Part shown: positions 45,155-54,714 of the stretch, piece after piece | How the letters are laid out: each line of letters begins with the position of its first letter | How positions within the stretch are numbered: the first letter of the stretch is position 1 | The notes under the pieces: model-generated | Database searches by the model: none | What the model saw: the letters and a program-made list of their open reading frames with translations, nothing else | What the model was told of the DNA's origin: nothing | Made by a program: the position numbers and the translations under genes | Assembly (NCBI RefSeq): GCF_014647035.1 | Contig: NZ_BMOK01000008.1 | Span: 1-64,000, forward strand | Reading direction: 5' to 3' | Length of the DNA: 64,000 nt | From: Sporolactobacillus putidus | GTDB taxonomy: Bacteria; Bacillota; Bacilli; Bacillales; Sporolactobacillaceae

Positions 45155-45726
45155 CAGTCTTCAGCTCCCATTTCAAAATTAATCTCCGCATCTTTCAGAA
45201 GCGGATGGCGCTTGTCCTTTTCCGAAAGGATCGGATCGCTCACCGGCCAGTCAATGCCGATATCCGGATCATTCCACATGATCCCGCGATCCTGTTCCGG
45301 CGCGTAGTACTCATCGACCTTGTAAAAGACATTCACATTGGGCGTCAGTGTGCAGAAACCATGGGCGAAGCCTTTCGGAATCAGCAGCTGGCGGCGATTG
45401 TATTCGCTGAGAATAAAGCCGCCCCACTTGCCGAATGTAGGAGAGCCCTTTCTGATATCGACGACGACATCCAGTATTGCTCCAGTCAGCGCCCGCAGCA
45501 GTTTCGTCTGCGATTTCGGATTCAGCTGATAGTGCAGACCGCGGACAATCCCCGGTTCACTCGACAGCGACTGGTTATCCTGAACAAATTCAATGTGAAT
45601 GCCCTGTTCAGCCAGTTCCGTTTCATTATAACTTTCCATAAAAAAGCCGCGATTATCCCCGAAGGCTTTCGGTTCGATAATTTTGACGCCTTTTAAAAAT
45701 GTTTCCGTTACTTTTACCTTTGACAC
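45154..45726 (-). CDS. rfbC: dTDP-4-dehydrorhamnose 3,5-epimerase
   Basis: A 190-aa cupin epimerase with RGLHYQLNPKSQTKLLRAL (catalytic His), VVVDIRKGSPTFG and the Tyr/Asp segment near VDEYYAPEQDRG. The start is GTG, with GGGTG about ten bases before. Third enzyme of the pathway; it follows rfbA by 72 bases. Confidence 0.94.
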   Translation of the reverse strand: MSKVKVTETFLKGVKIIEPKAFGDNRGFFMESYNETELAEQGIHIEFVQDNQSLSSEPGIVRGLHYQLNPKSQTKLLRALTGAILDVVVDIRKGSPTFGKWGGFILSEYNRRQLLIPKGFAHGFCTLTPNVNVFYKVDEYYAPEQDRGIMWNDPDIGIDWPVSDPILSEKDKRHPLLKDAEINFEMGAED

Positions 45727-45798
45727 AGTCCAACACCCGCCATTAAATTTTAATCTTCAATAATTAGGAAACTTCGAACCGGATTTTAAGCCCGATCC

Positions 45799-46674
45799 TT
45801 ACTTTACCCGCACCTTGATTAAATCCAGCAGATACTTGCCATAGCCGTTCTTTTTCAAAGGCTGTGCTAATTGATAGAGTTGATCTTCGCCAATGTAGCC
45901 CATCCGGTACGCAATTTCTTCGATACACGCGACTTTCAGACTCTGCCGTTTCTCGACGGTTTGAATGAATAGCGACGCATCAAGCAAAGACTCGTGCGTT
46001 CCCGTGTCCAGCCAGGCGAATCCGCGTCCGAGCAGTTCCACATTCAACAGGCCCTGTTTCAGATAGACCTCATTCACCGAAGTGATTTCCAGTTCGCCTC
46101 GCGCTGACGGCCGGATGCTTTTGGCAATGTCGACCACCTGGTTATCATAAAAATAGAGTCCTGTCACCGCAAAGGTCGACTTCGGAACAGCAGGCTTCTC
46201 CTCAATCGAGATAACCTTGCCCTCGTCGTCAAATTCTACCACGCCAAATCGTTCCGGATCCTTGACATTGTATCCGAATACGGTCGCCCCGAGTTTCTGG
46301 GACGCGGCTTTATGCAGAGTGCGGGTAAATCCATGTCCGTAGAAAATATTGTCGCCCAGAATGAGGGCAACATGGTCATCGCCAATAAATTCTTCGCCTA
46401 GAATAAAGGCTTGCGCCAGACCGTCCGGACTCGGCTGCACTTTATAGTGAAGGCTGATCCCCCAATCCGAACCGTCGCCGAGCAATTCTTGAAATCGCGG
46501 CGTATCTTTTGGCGTCGAGATAATGAGAATGTCCCTGATTCCCGCCAACATAAGGACAGATAAAGGATAATAAATCATCGGTTTATCATAAATGGGAAGC
46601 AGCTGTTTGGAAATTGATCGAGTGATTGGATAAAGACGCGTCCCGCTGCCGCCGGCAAGTATAATCCCCTTCAA
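45799..46674 (-). CDS. rfbA: Glucose-1-phosphate thymidylyltransferase
   Basis: A 291-aa nucleotidyltransferase with [33 protein letters not shown] and [11 protein letters not shown]. The start is TTG with GGGAG before it. It is the first gene of the rfbACBD unit and has its own candidate promoter upstream. It makes dTDP-glucose from glucose-1-phosphate and dTTP. Confidence 0.95.
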   Translation of the reverse strand: MKGIILAGGSGTRLYPITRSISKQLLPIYDKPMIYYPLSVLMLAGIRDILIISTPKDTPRFQELLGDGSDWGISLHYKVQPSPDGLAQAFILGEEFIGDDHVALILGDNIFYGHGFTRTLHKAASQKLGATVFGYNVKDPERFGVVEFDDEGKVISIEEKPAVPKSTFAVTGLYFYDNQVVDIAKSIRPSARGELEITSVNEVYLKQGLLNVELLGRGFAWLDTGTHESLLDASLFIQTVEKRQSLKVACIEEIAYRMGYIGEDQLYQLAQPLKKNGYGKYLLDLIKVRVK

Positions 46675-46997
46675 AAAACCACGCTCCCTTTTAAAAAAAG
46701 ATACTGAATATGTCTTGCCGTCTCTAGTAAAAGAACGATGATTCCTACTATAGTATACGTTTATTATTATATAAAATTAAGTGCCAGTATTATATAGCTG
46801 GTTGGGGAAATATATCTAAAATCCACACACCAATACATCGCCCATGTGTTTGCAATGATTTGGGCTGTCCGTGTTAATTACTTTAAACTGCATTTTCCGC
46901 AATCGTCCTAGCGCTTTAAATCTACCGCCCATTCCTATACTTTTACTTCAGACCATTCTGCAGGCATACCGGATTCCCGGATCTTTTATAACCCGTT
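46675..46997. other. Intergenic region upstream of rfbA
   Basis: About 320 bases with no gene. An AT-rich block holds the candidate rfbA promoter. No terminator for the upstream acetyltransferase gene was recognised, so some read-through is possible. Confidence 0.5.
46752..46780 (-). promoter_or_regulatory. Candidate rfbA promoter
   Basis: On the minus strand TTAATT (46775-46780) and TATACT (46752-46757) are separated by 17 bases in AT-rich sequence, about 80 bases before rfbA. Confidence 0.5.
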
Positions 46998-47513
46998 TTA
47001 TTGTCTGTAGGCGATAATCTTTGCCGGCACCCCGGCGACAATCGAATAATCCGGTGTATCTTTTGTTACAACCGAACCTGCCGCGACAACTGTTCCCTGT
47101 CCCAGAGTGACGCCGGCTGTGATAATACTGTTTGCTCCAAGCCAGCAGTCCGATCCTATGACGACATCACCGGAAACGAATTCCTGCAGCCTGATGATGC
47201 CCTCTTTTTTTAATCCATGATTGGATGCGAAAATCTGGACACCGGGGCCGAGTAAGACATCATCTTTCAGTATTATTTTGCCTGTACCCGGCCACAGCGT
47301 ACATTTGGGGCCAATGGTCACTTCCTTGCCAATAAAAATCTGACGATGCTGGCGAATGGAAGCTGAGGGATATATTTCGCCACCGCCCCCAAAACCGCCC
47401 AGGAGCTTGCGTTTTCCCCGTGTTGACGCGCTTTCGGCATATTGATTCAGTAAACTCTTTAGCACAAATTTCCAAAAATCAATTTTAACTAGATCTTTCT
47501 TATTAAACCTCAA
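46998..47513 (-). CDS. Hexapeptide-repeat acetyltransferase
   Basis: A 171-aa left-handed beta-helix acyltransferase of the WbbJ/maltose-acetyltransferase type, with repeating isoleucine-patch turns (SGDVVIGSDCWLGANSIITA, LGQGTVVAAGSVVTKD) and the closing IVAGVPAKIIAYR. The catalytic His lies in FASNHGLKKEG. The start is TTG preceded by GGAGGG. It probably O-acetylates a sugar of the rhamnose-containing polysaccharide. Confidence 0.88.
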   Translation of the reverse strand: MRFNKKDLVKIDFWKFVLKSLLNQYAESASTRGKRKLLGGFGGGGEIYPSASIRQHRQIFIGKEVTIGPKCTLWPGTGKIILKDDVLLGPGVQIFASNHGLKKEGIIRLQEFVSGDVVIGSDCWLGANSIITAGVTLGQGTVVAAGSVVTKDTPDYSIVAGVPAKIIAYRQ

Positions 47514-47610
47514 GAATTATTCCCTCCAATCGGTTTCCAATCCTTTCATTTCAAAACCGGCAGCGTTTTGCTGTGGAACCATCAATTCTTAAAACACTCT
47601 GACCGGTACA

Positions 47611-49137
47611 TCAGCTTTGTGCCCCTACCCTTTTTTTGATCTTTTTCATGTTCTCAATCATCAATTGTCTGGCATATTTATAAACGTTCCTTTCAGACAG
47701 CGAACTGAGCACTAAATAGATCGGAATGACCAGTAAGCTGAGCAAACAAGCCCAGCCGATCACATGAAGATAGGAGTGCGGGTTAATATTAATTTTGCTC
47801 GCAACAAAAATAATGAGCAAAAAAATCAATACGTCGGTCAGCCACCTTCTTATGGTCGGCCACGGGTTTCTGTCCAGTATTGTTTGATTCGCGTACACGA
47901 TCATATCGATTGACCGGTACAAGAGAGCGGCGATCGTGCCCATCAACACGCCGTACATGCCCAGATAGTGAACAAAGATCAGAGAGCAGACAATATTAAT
48001 TGACGATTCCAGGATCGATCGATACTGTGTCTTTTTAAAGTGGCCGGCAATATTGATCAGATTATTGGAGGGCGTTCTGGCGTTGCTCAGCAGTTTCAGA
48101 GTCACGAACAGAACCGGAAGCCAGAAGTCAATATAATTGATATCCTTTATTCCCGATGTATACAATCTCATAAAAGGCAGTACGAGTATATAAGCTACAG
48201 CATAAAACGAGAAAACAAAAGCCATAAAATACACTTCGTAGGTGTCAAACATCATGATAAAACGTTTCTTGTTATCATAAAACGTTTGTCCGAGCGCAAA
48301 CGTTATACTGTCGTTCACGGTGCCGATTACCCGGTCAATCACAGTAAAAAGCATATTATAGATGACATAGACACTGACGACTTTTAAATTCGTAAAGAAT
48401 GTCAGAATAAGCACATCGGTATTATTAAAAATCAATGTCGAGAGCTGATGAATCATCACGGAATTTTTTTGCGAAATCGACTGAAAGTTCGGGCGGCTTT
48501 TTAAATCCAGCCATTTATAGTTTCTTTTAATATAGATCAAATAAATGACAATCTGAAACATGGTCAGTGCAAAAAAGGACCCTTGAATGATAACGACATT
48601 GTAGCCCAACTTTATCAGAACAATCTTTGCGATACTGCTCAGAATATTGATCGTCGTTGTGATGATCGTATTGATGTAGCTTTTTCCGATTGCGGCCACA
48701 AAAATCGTGTAGGTTCCCTGAAAATAGTAATTAAAGGCTCCGCCGAGCCCCGTCAGCAAAACGACCGACATCGTCGTGGGCCAGCTGATGGAAGAGTGCA
48801 CAAACAAAGGGTAAAGGACGGCCATGACAATCACGCACAAGAAATAGTACAGTCCCGTTTTCTGATAATAATTATGAGTTGCCGATAAAACCTCATTGAT
48901 ATCTTGTTTGTCAGCTCTTGCCACCACTTTATAGAGCGCCTGCAAGGATGCGGCCCCGACTCCCGCCTCAAGGAGAGACAGGTAGATGATAATCTGCCCG
49001 ATTGAAGAGATCAGGCCGTTGACCTCAGACCCAAAGTGGACAAGGAACATCCTGGGAATAATAATGCCTAAAGCGACTGTTATCAGCATGCTTGCCATGC
49101 CAAAGATTAAATTCAGGATGCTTCGCTTAGCTTTCAT
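47611..49137 (-). CDS. Wzx-type flippase of the second polysaccharide locus
   Basis: A 508-aa protein with about fourteen hydrophobic segments and the oligosaccharide-flippase start (SILNLIFGMASMLITVALGIIIPRMFL, of which the Arg closes the first helix). GAGG precedes the ATG. Unlike the first locus, no Wzy polymerase gene is visible here, so polymerisation may be done elsewhere. Confidence 0.87.
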   Translation of the reverse strand: MKAKRSILNLIFGMASMLITVALGIIIPRMFLVHFGSEVNGLISSIGQIIIYLSLLEAGVGAASLQALYKVVARADKQDINEVLSATHNYYQKTGLYYFLCVIVMAVLYPLFVHSSISWPTTMSVVLLTGLGGAFNYYFQGTYTIFVAAIGKSYINTIITTTINILSSIAKIVLIKLGYNVVIIQGSFFALTMFQIVIYLIYIKRNYKWLDLKSRPNFQSISQKNSVMIHQLSTLIFNNTDVLILTFFTNLKVVSVYVIYNMLFTVIDRVIGTVNDSITFALGQTFYDNKKRFIMMFDTYEVYFMAFVFSFYAVAYILVLPFMRLYTSGIKDINYIDFWLPVLFVTLKLLSNARTPSNNLINIAGHFKKTQYRSILESSINIVCSLIFVHYLGMYGVLMGTIAALLYRSIDMIVYANQTILDRNPWPTIRRWLTDVLIFLLIIFVASKININPHSYLHVIGWACLLSLLVIPIYLVLSSLSERNVYKYARQLMIENMKKIKKRVGAQS

Positions 49138-49177
49138 CGTTCTCCTCTTTTCAAATATGAGGGCTTATATGTTCGAT

Positions 49178-50128
49178 CTATTTTTTATGGACTTCAGGAG
49201 TCACTGCTCTAATTTTTTTAAATAATTTCTTTGCGCCCCTCAAGATAATTTTAGGCGATTCTGTGAGCATGACTTTTGCAGATTCCATGTCCGTGAAGAA
49301 TGTTTTCAAAGCTTTGATATAGTCTCCCTTATTCAGGGGTTCAATGACCATAAAGTAGTGCAGCGCTCTCTTTCTTTGGCATAATCTGTTTTTCAGCGCA
49401 TTGACCAATGGCTTATTGTGAATCACCCGTTCATCAAGAAGAAGTTCTTCTGTTGTCTTTACCGTACTTTGAAACAGGGCGACTTTATTGGTCATTAAGG
49501 AATCCCTTCTTGTGCGGTAAAAATAATACCCGTCCTTTAATATCCACAAATCAGCGCCCAGAAGCAGACAAGTGAAAAAAAACAGGTAGTCTTCTCCATA
49601 TTTTAGTTTTTCATCAAAAAGCAAATGGTTTTTTTTAATGAAATCACTTCTTATGATTGGTTTTAAACCCAGACTCTGATCGATGTAATAAACGGGATCT
49701 ATTTTCCGTTCATTCGTCTCCAAATCGCCAAAGATCGATCCCCATGGATCTTCAGACTCGCCGTACACGCACAATTGATTGTCTGAAATCAAGTCCGCCT
49801 TTAACCGATCCATATTCTCCAAAAGAATTTGAAATCGATCTTCTGTAATCCAATCATCGGAATCAATAAATGCATAGTACTCTCCCTCCGCGGCTTTCAT
49901 CGCCTGGTTGCGACAGTGAGACGGTCCGTAATTCGTTGAATTCGCGATAACTTTTATTCTTTTGTCCTTGTAGCCAGCTAATTTCAACAATGTGCCATCT
50001 GTTGAGTGATCATCAACGACGATGACTTCAATATTTGTTAAGGATTGATTTAAAATTGAGGTCAGGCAGTGGTCAATATACGGCTCGACATTATAAGCGG
50101 CAATAATGACTGATATTAGCGGTTTCAC
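49178..50128 (-). CDS. GT2 family glycosyltransferase
   Basis: A 316-aa GT-A enzyme with ISVIIAAYNVEPYIDHCLTS, VVDDHSTDGT and AFIDSDDWI. GTG start; the ribosome site is weak (AAGG about 15 bases upstream). It lies between the GT4 and flippase genes in the leftward second polysaccharide locus. Sugar donor unknown. Confidence 0.85.
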   Translation of the reverse strand: MKPLISVIIAAYNVEPYIDHCLTSILNQSLTNIEVIVVDDHSTDGTLLKLAGYKDKRIKVIANSTNYGPSHCRNQAMKAAEGEYYAFIDSDDWITEDRFQILLENMDRLKADLISDNQLCVYGESEDPWGSIFGDLETNERKIDPVYYIDQSLGLKPIIRSDFIKKNHLLFDEKLKYGEDYLFFFTCLLLGADLWILKDGYYFYRTRRDSLMTNKVALFQSTVKTTEELLLDERVIHNKPLVNALKNRLCQRKRALHYFMVIEPLNKGDYIKALKTFFTDMESAKVMLTESPKIILRGAKKLFKKIRAVTPEVHKK

Positions 50129-50164
50129 GATTCATTTTCAGCGCCTTTCTGACTCATTCACTCT

Positions 50165-51421
50165 TTATAACGGTAACTTGTGTTCCTTAAGATCTTCATC
50201 ATGATTTTTCAGCTCATTCTGAAAGATTTCGACTAACCGGTCATTAAGTTTATGGATATTAAATTCGCTATCAACTTTTGTTCGAGCGTTGTCCGCTATT
50301 TCCGTCCACTTATCTTTAGACCTCACGATATACTCAAGAACGCCGACCAATCCATCAATATCTTTTTCCTGAACCAGGTACCCGTTCTTCTGATTATCAA
50401 TCAGCTCAGGTATCCCGCTATGATAGGTAGAAACAACGATTTTCCCCATAGCCATCGCTTCCATTAAAAAGACAGGAATGCCTTCCATATCACCATCCCG
50501 GCTCGTCACACTCGGCAGTAAAACAATTTGCATGGCTTTCATCAGCTCTGCAATTTCTTTTTGTGTTTTCCATCCCAGAAGTTTGACATGCTCGTCAAGG
50601 TTGTTTTCCGCGATCACTTTTTTCAAGTCAGCCTTAAGCGGGCCATTGCCAATGATGATATATCTGACCTTATAGCCCTTTTTAATCAGCTGAGATACAG
50701 CCAATAAGCCATAGGCCAGTCCCTTCTTTTCCACAAATCGGGCTACGGACAGGATCGTTATTTCTTGATCATAAATTTGGGGGCTGAATTCAAATTTTTC
50801 AAGATCGATACCCATATGATGAACAATGGTCCTGTGAGGATCGGCACCCAACCTGATCAAGCTGTTTTTCCAGAATTCACTGATCGGGAGAAGCACGCTC
50901 TCAGAAGCAAAAAGCTTATTATAAGCGTCCATTCCATTTGTTTTAAGGTATTTTATCATATCATAGCCGTGAAAAACTGTGAACAATCGGCCTTTCAACC
51001 AACCCAAATCGATCAATTCCTGTGCGCGGACACCGTTTGGTCCGAAGTGGGCGAGTATAACATCAAACGATCCAATCTTGTTGACGTGAAGCTGATGATA
51101 GAAAGAAATCAGTATGGGAAACTTTAAGATATGCCTAATGTTTGAAAGGCTATTCTTTCCAAACAGGATTTTAGGAAACCATCTAATTAACCGCTCCAGC
51201 AAAAACACTCTTCTTTGAATCTTATTCCCGTCAAAACCATAGTAATGGACTTTAGACATTAAATGATATTTAGAAACATCTTCGTGAACCTTCGAATTGT
51301 TTTCCTTATGATCCGCAAAGATGGTTACTTCATGTCCACTGCTGATCATTCCGGTTATTTGATTCAGAATAAACGTCTCCGACAGTTTGGGAAATTCACC
51401 GATAAAAAATAAAACCTTCAA
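50165..51421 (-). CDS. GT4 family glycosyltransferase
   Basis: A 418-aa GT-B enzyme opening with LFFIGEFPKLSETFILNQI, typical of colanic-acid WcaL/AmsK-like transferases. The donor site contains ILSVARFVEKKGL, IIGNGPLKADL and EGIPVFLMEAMAMGKIVVST. TTG start with CGGAGAG before it. It is the first gene of the leftward second polysaccharide locus. Confidence 0.87.
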   Translation of the reverse strand: MKVLFFIGEFPKLSETFILNQITGMISSGHEVTIFADHKENNSKVHEDVSKYHLMSKVHYYGFDGNKIQRRVFLLERLIRWFPKILFGKNSLSNIRHILKFPILISFYHQLHVNKIGSFDVILAHFGPNGVRAQELIDLGWLKGRLFTVFHGYDMIKYLKTNGMDAYNKLFASESVLLPISEFWKNSLIRLGADPHRTIVHHMGIDLEKFEFSPQIYDQEITILSVARFVEKKGLAYGLLAVSQLIKKGYKVRYIIIGNGPLKADLKKVIAENNLDEHVKLLGWKTQKEIAELMKAMQIVLLPSVTSRDGDMEGIPVFLMEAMAMGKIVVSTYHSGIPELIDNQKNGYLVQEKDIDGLVGVLEYIVRSKDKWTEIADNARTKVDSEFNIHKLNDRLVEIFQNELKNHDEDLKEHKLPL

Positions 51422-51849
51422 AGTATATCTCTCCGTCTATTCGATATTTGTCTTATGAAGAAAGCAGAACCGGCATCTACCCTGCCTCAATGATATTTTT
51501 TCATACACCGGGACTAAGGGTTCAAGAACCTTGCCGTTCTCAGGATCCACTTGTTCCATTATATAAGATTGGGCGCGAGTATTATAGTTAACTTCCAAGG
51601 TCAATGGATCGCACTTTGTGAAAAAAGAAGCATAATTAGAGCCTCTGCCTCGGCTTCTGAAACCAAAATCAAATTCCGTTCAAAAAATAGCCTGTTCTCA
51701 TCACCATTTTCTGCATTTTCCTGCTATATAGAATGTAGAAAGGCCGTTCAGCATTGCCTCGTCGTTTTCACCGACGAACGACCTTGACACACTTCGCCTC
51801 ACTTCTTCTGTTTCAAAACCACCTTCATTTCCGAGAGGAGACCTCCACT
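51422..51849. other. Divergent control region between locus 2 and the sigma factor gene
   Basis: About 430 bases separating the leftward GT4 gene and the rightward sigma factor gene. Contents: the inverted repeat at 51519, a CGTCG-TTTTCAC-CGACG hairpin near 51760 and AT-rich tracts. No confident promoter pair and no gene. Confidence 0.5.
51519..51530. promoter_or_regulatory. Inverted repeat upstream of the second EPS locus
   Basis: GGTTC-AA-GAACC inside AAGGGTTCAAGAACCTT, about 100 bases before the first glycosyltransferase gene. A plausible operator for the leftward operon. Confidence 0.4.
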
Positions 51850-52443
51850 ATGCCCTTCACCCATTTTTTCGCAAGACCCGGCGAACCACCCGAACTGACT
51901 TTTGAAAGGCTGCTCAAAAAGTACGAGCCGAAGATTGTCAGTACGGTCCACCGTTACGCCACCGCCTACGCCCGGCATCTTCGGGGCGCGGCGGACTGGG
52001 ACGACCTCATGCAGATCGCGCGTATCGCCTTTTGGGAAGCCAACTGTTTATTTGATCCCGCCAAAGTGGATCGCGGCAAGACTCCTGAAAATGTTTTTAT
52101 CGCCTTTGCGACAGCAACGATGTGCGGAAGGCTGTCGGACAGGCTCAGAAAGGTGAGCAAACAGACACGCCGTGAAGCACACGGTATAAGTGACGGAACC
52201 GTTGAATTCCCCGACTATTCCTCAGTATCGGCTGAAAAACAGCTGCATGCCCTCGTCGATGATTTCTTCTCTATACTCAGCCCCCGTGAGCGCCAATATC
52301 TGCATCTCGCCCTTTTCAAAGACTGGGATACAAAGCAGATTGCCGAAGCCGCGCGGGTTTCGGAACATACCGTCCGCTCCTGGAAAAAAACATTGCGAAA
52401 GAAGCTGGAACCTTTAAGAGAATCGCTGCTGCAAAGACATTGA
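51850..52443 (+). CDS. Sigma-70 family RNA polymerase sigma factor
   Basis: A 197-aa protein. Residues about 15-95 match region 2 (LTFERLLKKYEPKIVSTVHR, WDDLMQIARIAFWEA). The C-terminus is a region-4 helix-turn-helix (LSPRERQYLHLALFKDWDTKQIAEAARVSEHTVRSWK). No region 3 or anti-sigma gene is visible. The ATG at 51850 has GAGAGGAG about ten bases before it; the frame extends upstream to 51754 without support. It is monocistronic and divergent from the rhamnose-type EPS locus. Which promoters it reads cannot be told. Confidence 0.85.
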   Translation: MPFTHFFARPGEPPELTFERLLKKYEPKIVSTVHRYATAYARHLRGAADWDDLMQIARIAFWEANCLFDPAKVDRGKTPENVFIAFATATMCGRLSDRLRKVSKQTRREAHGISDGTVEFPDYSSVSAEKQLHALVDDFFSILSPRERQYLHLALFKDWDTKQIAEAARVSEHTVRSWKKTLRKKLEPLRESLLQRH

Positions 52444-52602
52444 CGATTACCCTCTTTTAACTGCGAATGCCCTGACCGCAGCCCGCAGTCTGATCACAGC
52501 CTCAGTTTACAGACTTCCCGCAGCCACAATTTGCACTTTGGAATCAGTCAGAACGCTGTTGACGATTTTCCCCGCCTGAACCGTAAATGTGAACAGTCTT
52601 GC

Positions 52603-52618
52603 CCATGATTAATCATGG
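52603..52618. promoter_or_regulatory. Perfect 16-bp palindrome
   Basis: CCATGATTAATCATGG is its own reverse complement and is followed by TATTTTC. It could be a weak terminator of the sigma factor transcript or a protein-binding site. Confidence 0.5.
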
Positions 52619-52725
52619 TATTTTCAATAGTAAAAATTAACTGTTTTCCACCTTTTATATCAATAGGTTTTTTATCGATATTCCTTTCGCGCTGACCCGA
52701 AAAACGTTGGTTTGTGCGCATTCCT

Positions 52726-52773
52726 AAGGGGTATGAATCCTGTATTGTGCAGGACTCATACCCCTTAATTTTT
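52726..52773 (+). terminator. Strong hairpin terminator
   Basis: AAGGGGTATGAATCCTG pairs with CAGGACTCATACCCCTT (one mismatch) around seven bases, followed on the plus strand by AATTTTTCTT. It probably ends the sigma factor transcript, about 280 bases after its stop. Confidence 0.8.
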
Positions 52774-52847
52774 CTTGAATCTATCGTTGTCATCATACTT
52801 GTCCGTTTTTCATATACGCGATCAGGACTAACTGCCAAGGCGGCCGT

Positions 52848-53639
52848 TCACATCGTATCCTTCTCTTGTGTCCTGATGGCATAAGCATCAAGCAGGATAC
52901 GCGCGATCACTTGAATGGGAAGGCGGGAACGGACTTCATAATCAGGAAAATAAGATATTTTTGATTTATAGCCCACAAAATTAATCTCTGACAAATCAGA
53001 CAGCGGACTCTGCCGATTGGTTGTCAGTGTCATCGTGCTGACTCCGTTTGCCTTACAATTTTTGGCTGCCTGAACCAATTCTTCTGTATTTCCGTTTAAC
53101 GAAATGAAGATGACTAAACTTTGGGCGCCGATCCGATTGCTGATTGTGCGAATGATGTTCGGATCATTATGCATCTCACTGTACTTGCCCAGAAGCTGAA
53201 ACTTGATCGTCATTTCTTTGGCGATCAGTTCGGAAAGTCCCCTGGCAAAAAGCATAAGTTTATCGGCGTAAAAAATCTTCTGTACGGCATCCTCGATGGT
53301 TCCGCTGTCCAGCATTTTTATCGTCTGGGTAACTTCCCTTTCATTCTTGAAAATAGCTTCTTTGATTTTATGATCCGCTATTTCAACATTGGAAAATTTA
53401 CTGTTTTCCGCGTTTTCATCCTTAAGCCGGATTTTAAACGAGGTAAATCCGCCATAACCCAGCTTCTGCATCGCCCGCACAATCGTGGCCGTTGAAACGC
53501 TGGCCTCCAGGCTCAATTGAACGATAGACAATTGCGAAATATGGTCAAGATGGTCTTTAATGTAGTCAACCAAATAGCTTTCACTATTGCTCAGCAAATG
53601 TTCGTTTTCTTTTATTCGGGTCAGAAAAGAAGACTCCAA
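52848..53639 (-). CDS. MurR/RpiR family transcriptional regulator
   Basis: A 263-aa sugar-phosphate-responsive regulator. The N-terminal RpiR helix-turn-helix covers residues about 5-75 (LSLEASVSTATIVRAMQKLGYGG). A C-terminal SIS domain (about 110-240) carries FARGLSELIAKEM and SLVIFISLNGNTEELVQAA. I chose a TTG start at 53639, which has GAGGTG six bases before; a GTG at 53648 overlaps that site. It is divergent from fruK and probably controls it through the shared 120-base region. Confidence 0.88.
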   Translation of the reverse strand: MESSFLTRIKENEHLLSNSESYLVDYIKDHLDHISQLSIVQLSLEASVSTATIVRAMQKLGYGGFTSFKIRLKDENAENSKFSNVEIADHKIKEAIFKNEREVTQTIKMLDSGTIEDAVQKIFYADKLMLFARGLSELIAKEMTIKFQLLGKYSEMHNDPNIIRTISNRIGAQSLVIFISLNGNTEELVQAAKNCKANGVSTMTLTTNRQSPLSDLSEINFVGYKSKISYFPDYEVRSRLPIQVIARILLDAYAIRTQEKDTM

Positions 53640-53662
53640 AGACCACACCTCGAATCCAACTA

Positions 53663-53707
53663 TGTAAAGCCTTACAATAATTATACCATGATTCGAAAAT
53701 CTTTTCG
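53663..53707. promoter_or_regulatory. Candidate RpiR operators between divergent genes
   Basis: Two inverted repeats lie in the 130-base region: TGTAA-AGCC-TTACA (53663-53676) and CGAAAA-TC-TTTTCG (53694-53707). Both are centred where they could control the regulator and the fru genes. The TGTAA...TTACA type resembles sites of RpiR-family proteins, from general knowledge. Confidence 0.55.
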
Positions 53708-53770
53708 TACAGGATATGAGATACTAAACACATAGAGAGAAAGACAGAGGGAAAGAAAGGAGGATTAAAA

Positions 53771-54709
53771 ATGATTTACACGTGCACCATGAACCCAGCA
53801 ATTGATTTGTTTGCAGAATTTGATGAATTCAAACCTTTTATTGTCAACCGCAGTTATTTTGAGGATTATCAGCCAAACGGGAAGGCGATCAATATTTCGC
53901 TGATGCTGAAAAAAATGAATATTGACAGCACCGCGACAGGATTCCTTGGTGGTTTTACCGGAGAGTTTATCGAGTCGGCATTAAAAAATCAGAAGATCGG
54001 CACCGCATTCATTTATATTGACGGAATCACAAGAATCAATACGTTTATCAGGGTAAAGGAAAAGGAATACAAAGCTGTTAACCGCGGACCGGTTATCAGT
54101 AAAGAGGACCAGCGCAGACTGCTGGAGTTCATCAAACAGTTTCATTCGACAGACACCCTTTTTGTCTCGGGCAGTCTCCCGAGAAATGTTGACGACAGCA
54201 TATTGGTTGCCATCGCCCGCCTTTCAAAAGAGATCGGTTTTTCACTGATACTGGATGTCAGTTCAAGGGCCCTTCTGAACTGCCTGCCATACCAGCCCGC
54301 GCTGATCAAACCGAGTGATGAAGAGCTGGCGGCTTTCCTTGATACGGATATCAAAACTTTTGATACCCAAAAGAATATCATCGACGGCGCGCGGAAATTG
54401 CTCCATATGGGGGCGCAGCACATCATTGTCTCGCGAGGAGCGCAGGGCGCCATGTACATGGATCAGGATCAGGTTTTGTTTGCCAACGCACCAAAAGGGA
54501 ATGTGGTGAACACGGCATGTTCCGGCGATACGTTGCTGGCAACTTTTATCGGTTCCCAGATTAAGGGACGGTCATTGGCCAACTCCCTGGCCTACGCGAC
54601 CGCGGCTGCGTCTTCAACAGCCTTTACTTCCGGACTCAGTGATCTGCGGGATGTCCCAGGCTTGCTTCAGCAGATTCATGTAGAAAACAAAATTGAAAGC
54701 GAGGTCTAA
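53771..54709 (+). CDS. fruK: 1-phosphofructokinase family sugar kinase
   Basis: A 312-aa PfkB/ribokinase-fold kinase (FruK/LacC group) with the start MIYTCTMNPAIDLFAEF, the substrate Gly-rich PNGKAINIS and the catalytic Asp motif VNTACSGDTLLATFI. AAAGGAGG precedes the ATG. It stands five bases before the PTS gene. It probably phosphorylates the sugar phosphate delivered by that permease (fructose-1-phosphate, or a tagatose-type analogue) to a bisphosphate for glycolysis. Confidence 0.88.
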   Translation: MIYTCTMNPAIDLFAEFDEFKPFIVNRSYFEDYQPNGKAINISLMLKKMNIDSTATGFLGGFTGEFIESALKNQKIGTAFIYIDGITRINTFIRVKEKEYKAVNRGPVISKEDQRRLLEFIKQFHSTDTLFVSGSLPRNVDDSILVAIARLSKEIGFSLILDVSSRALLNCLPYQPALIKPSDEELAAFLDTDIKTFDTQKNIIDGARKLLHMGAQHIIVSRGAQGAMYMDQDQVLFANAPKGNVVNTACSGDTLLATFIGSQIKGRSLANSLAYATAAASSTAFTSGLSDLRDVPGLLQQIHVENKIESEV

Positions 54710-54714
54710 GAACA

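Larger units (their letters stand above)
52444..52847. other. Convergent intergenic region
   Basis: About 400 bases between the sigma factor gene and the convergent rpiR-like gene. It contains a perfect 16-base palindrome and a strong terminator. The frame at 52548-52838 (minus) reads through both and is not credible. Confidence 0.6.

Noticed and set aside
52709-52734. SigB-like promoter (GTTTGT, 13 bases, GGGTAT)
   Set aside because: The -10 part lies inside the terminator stem and no plus-strand gene follows.
52548-52838. 96-codon frame on the minus strand
   Set aside because: It spans a perfect palindrome and a strong terminator; no ribosome site.
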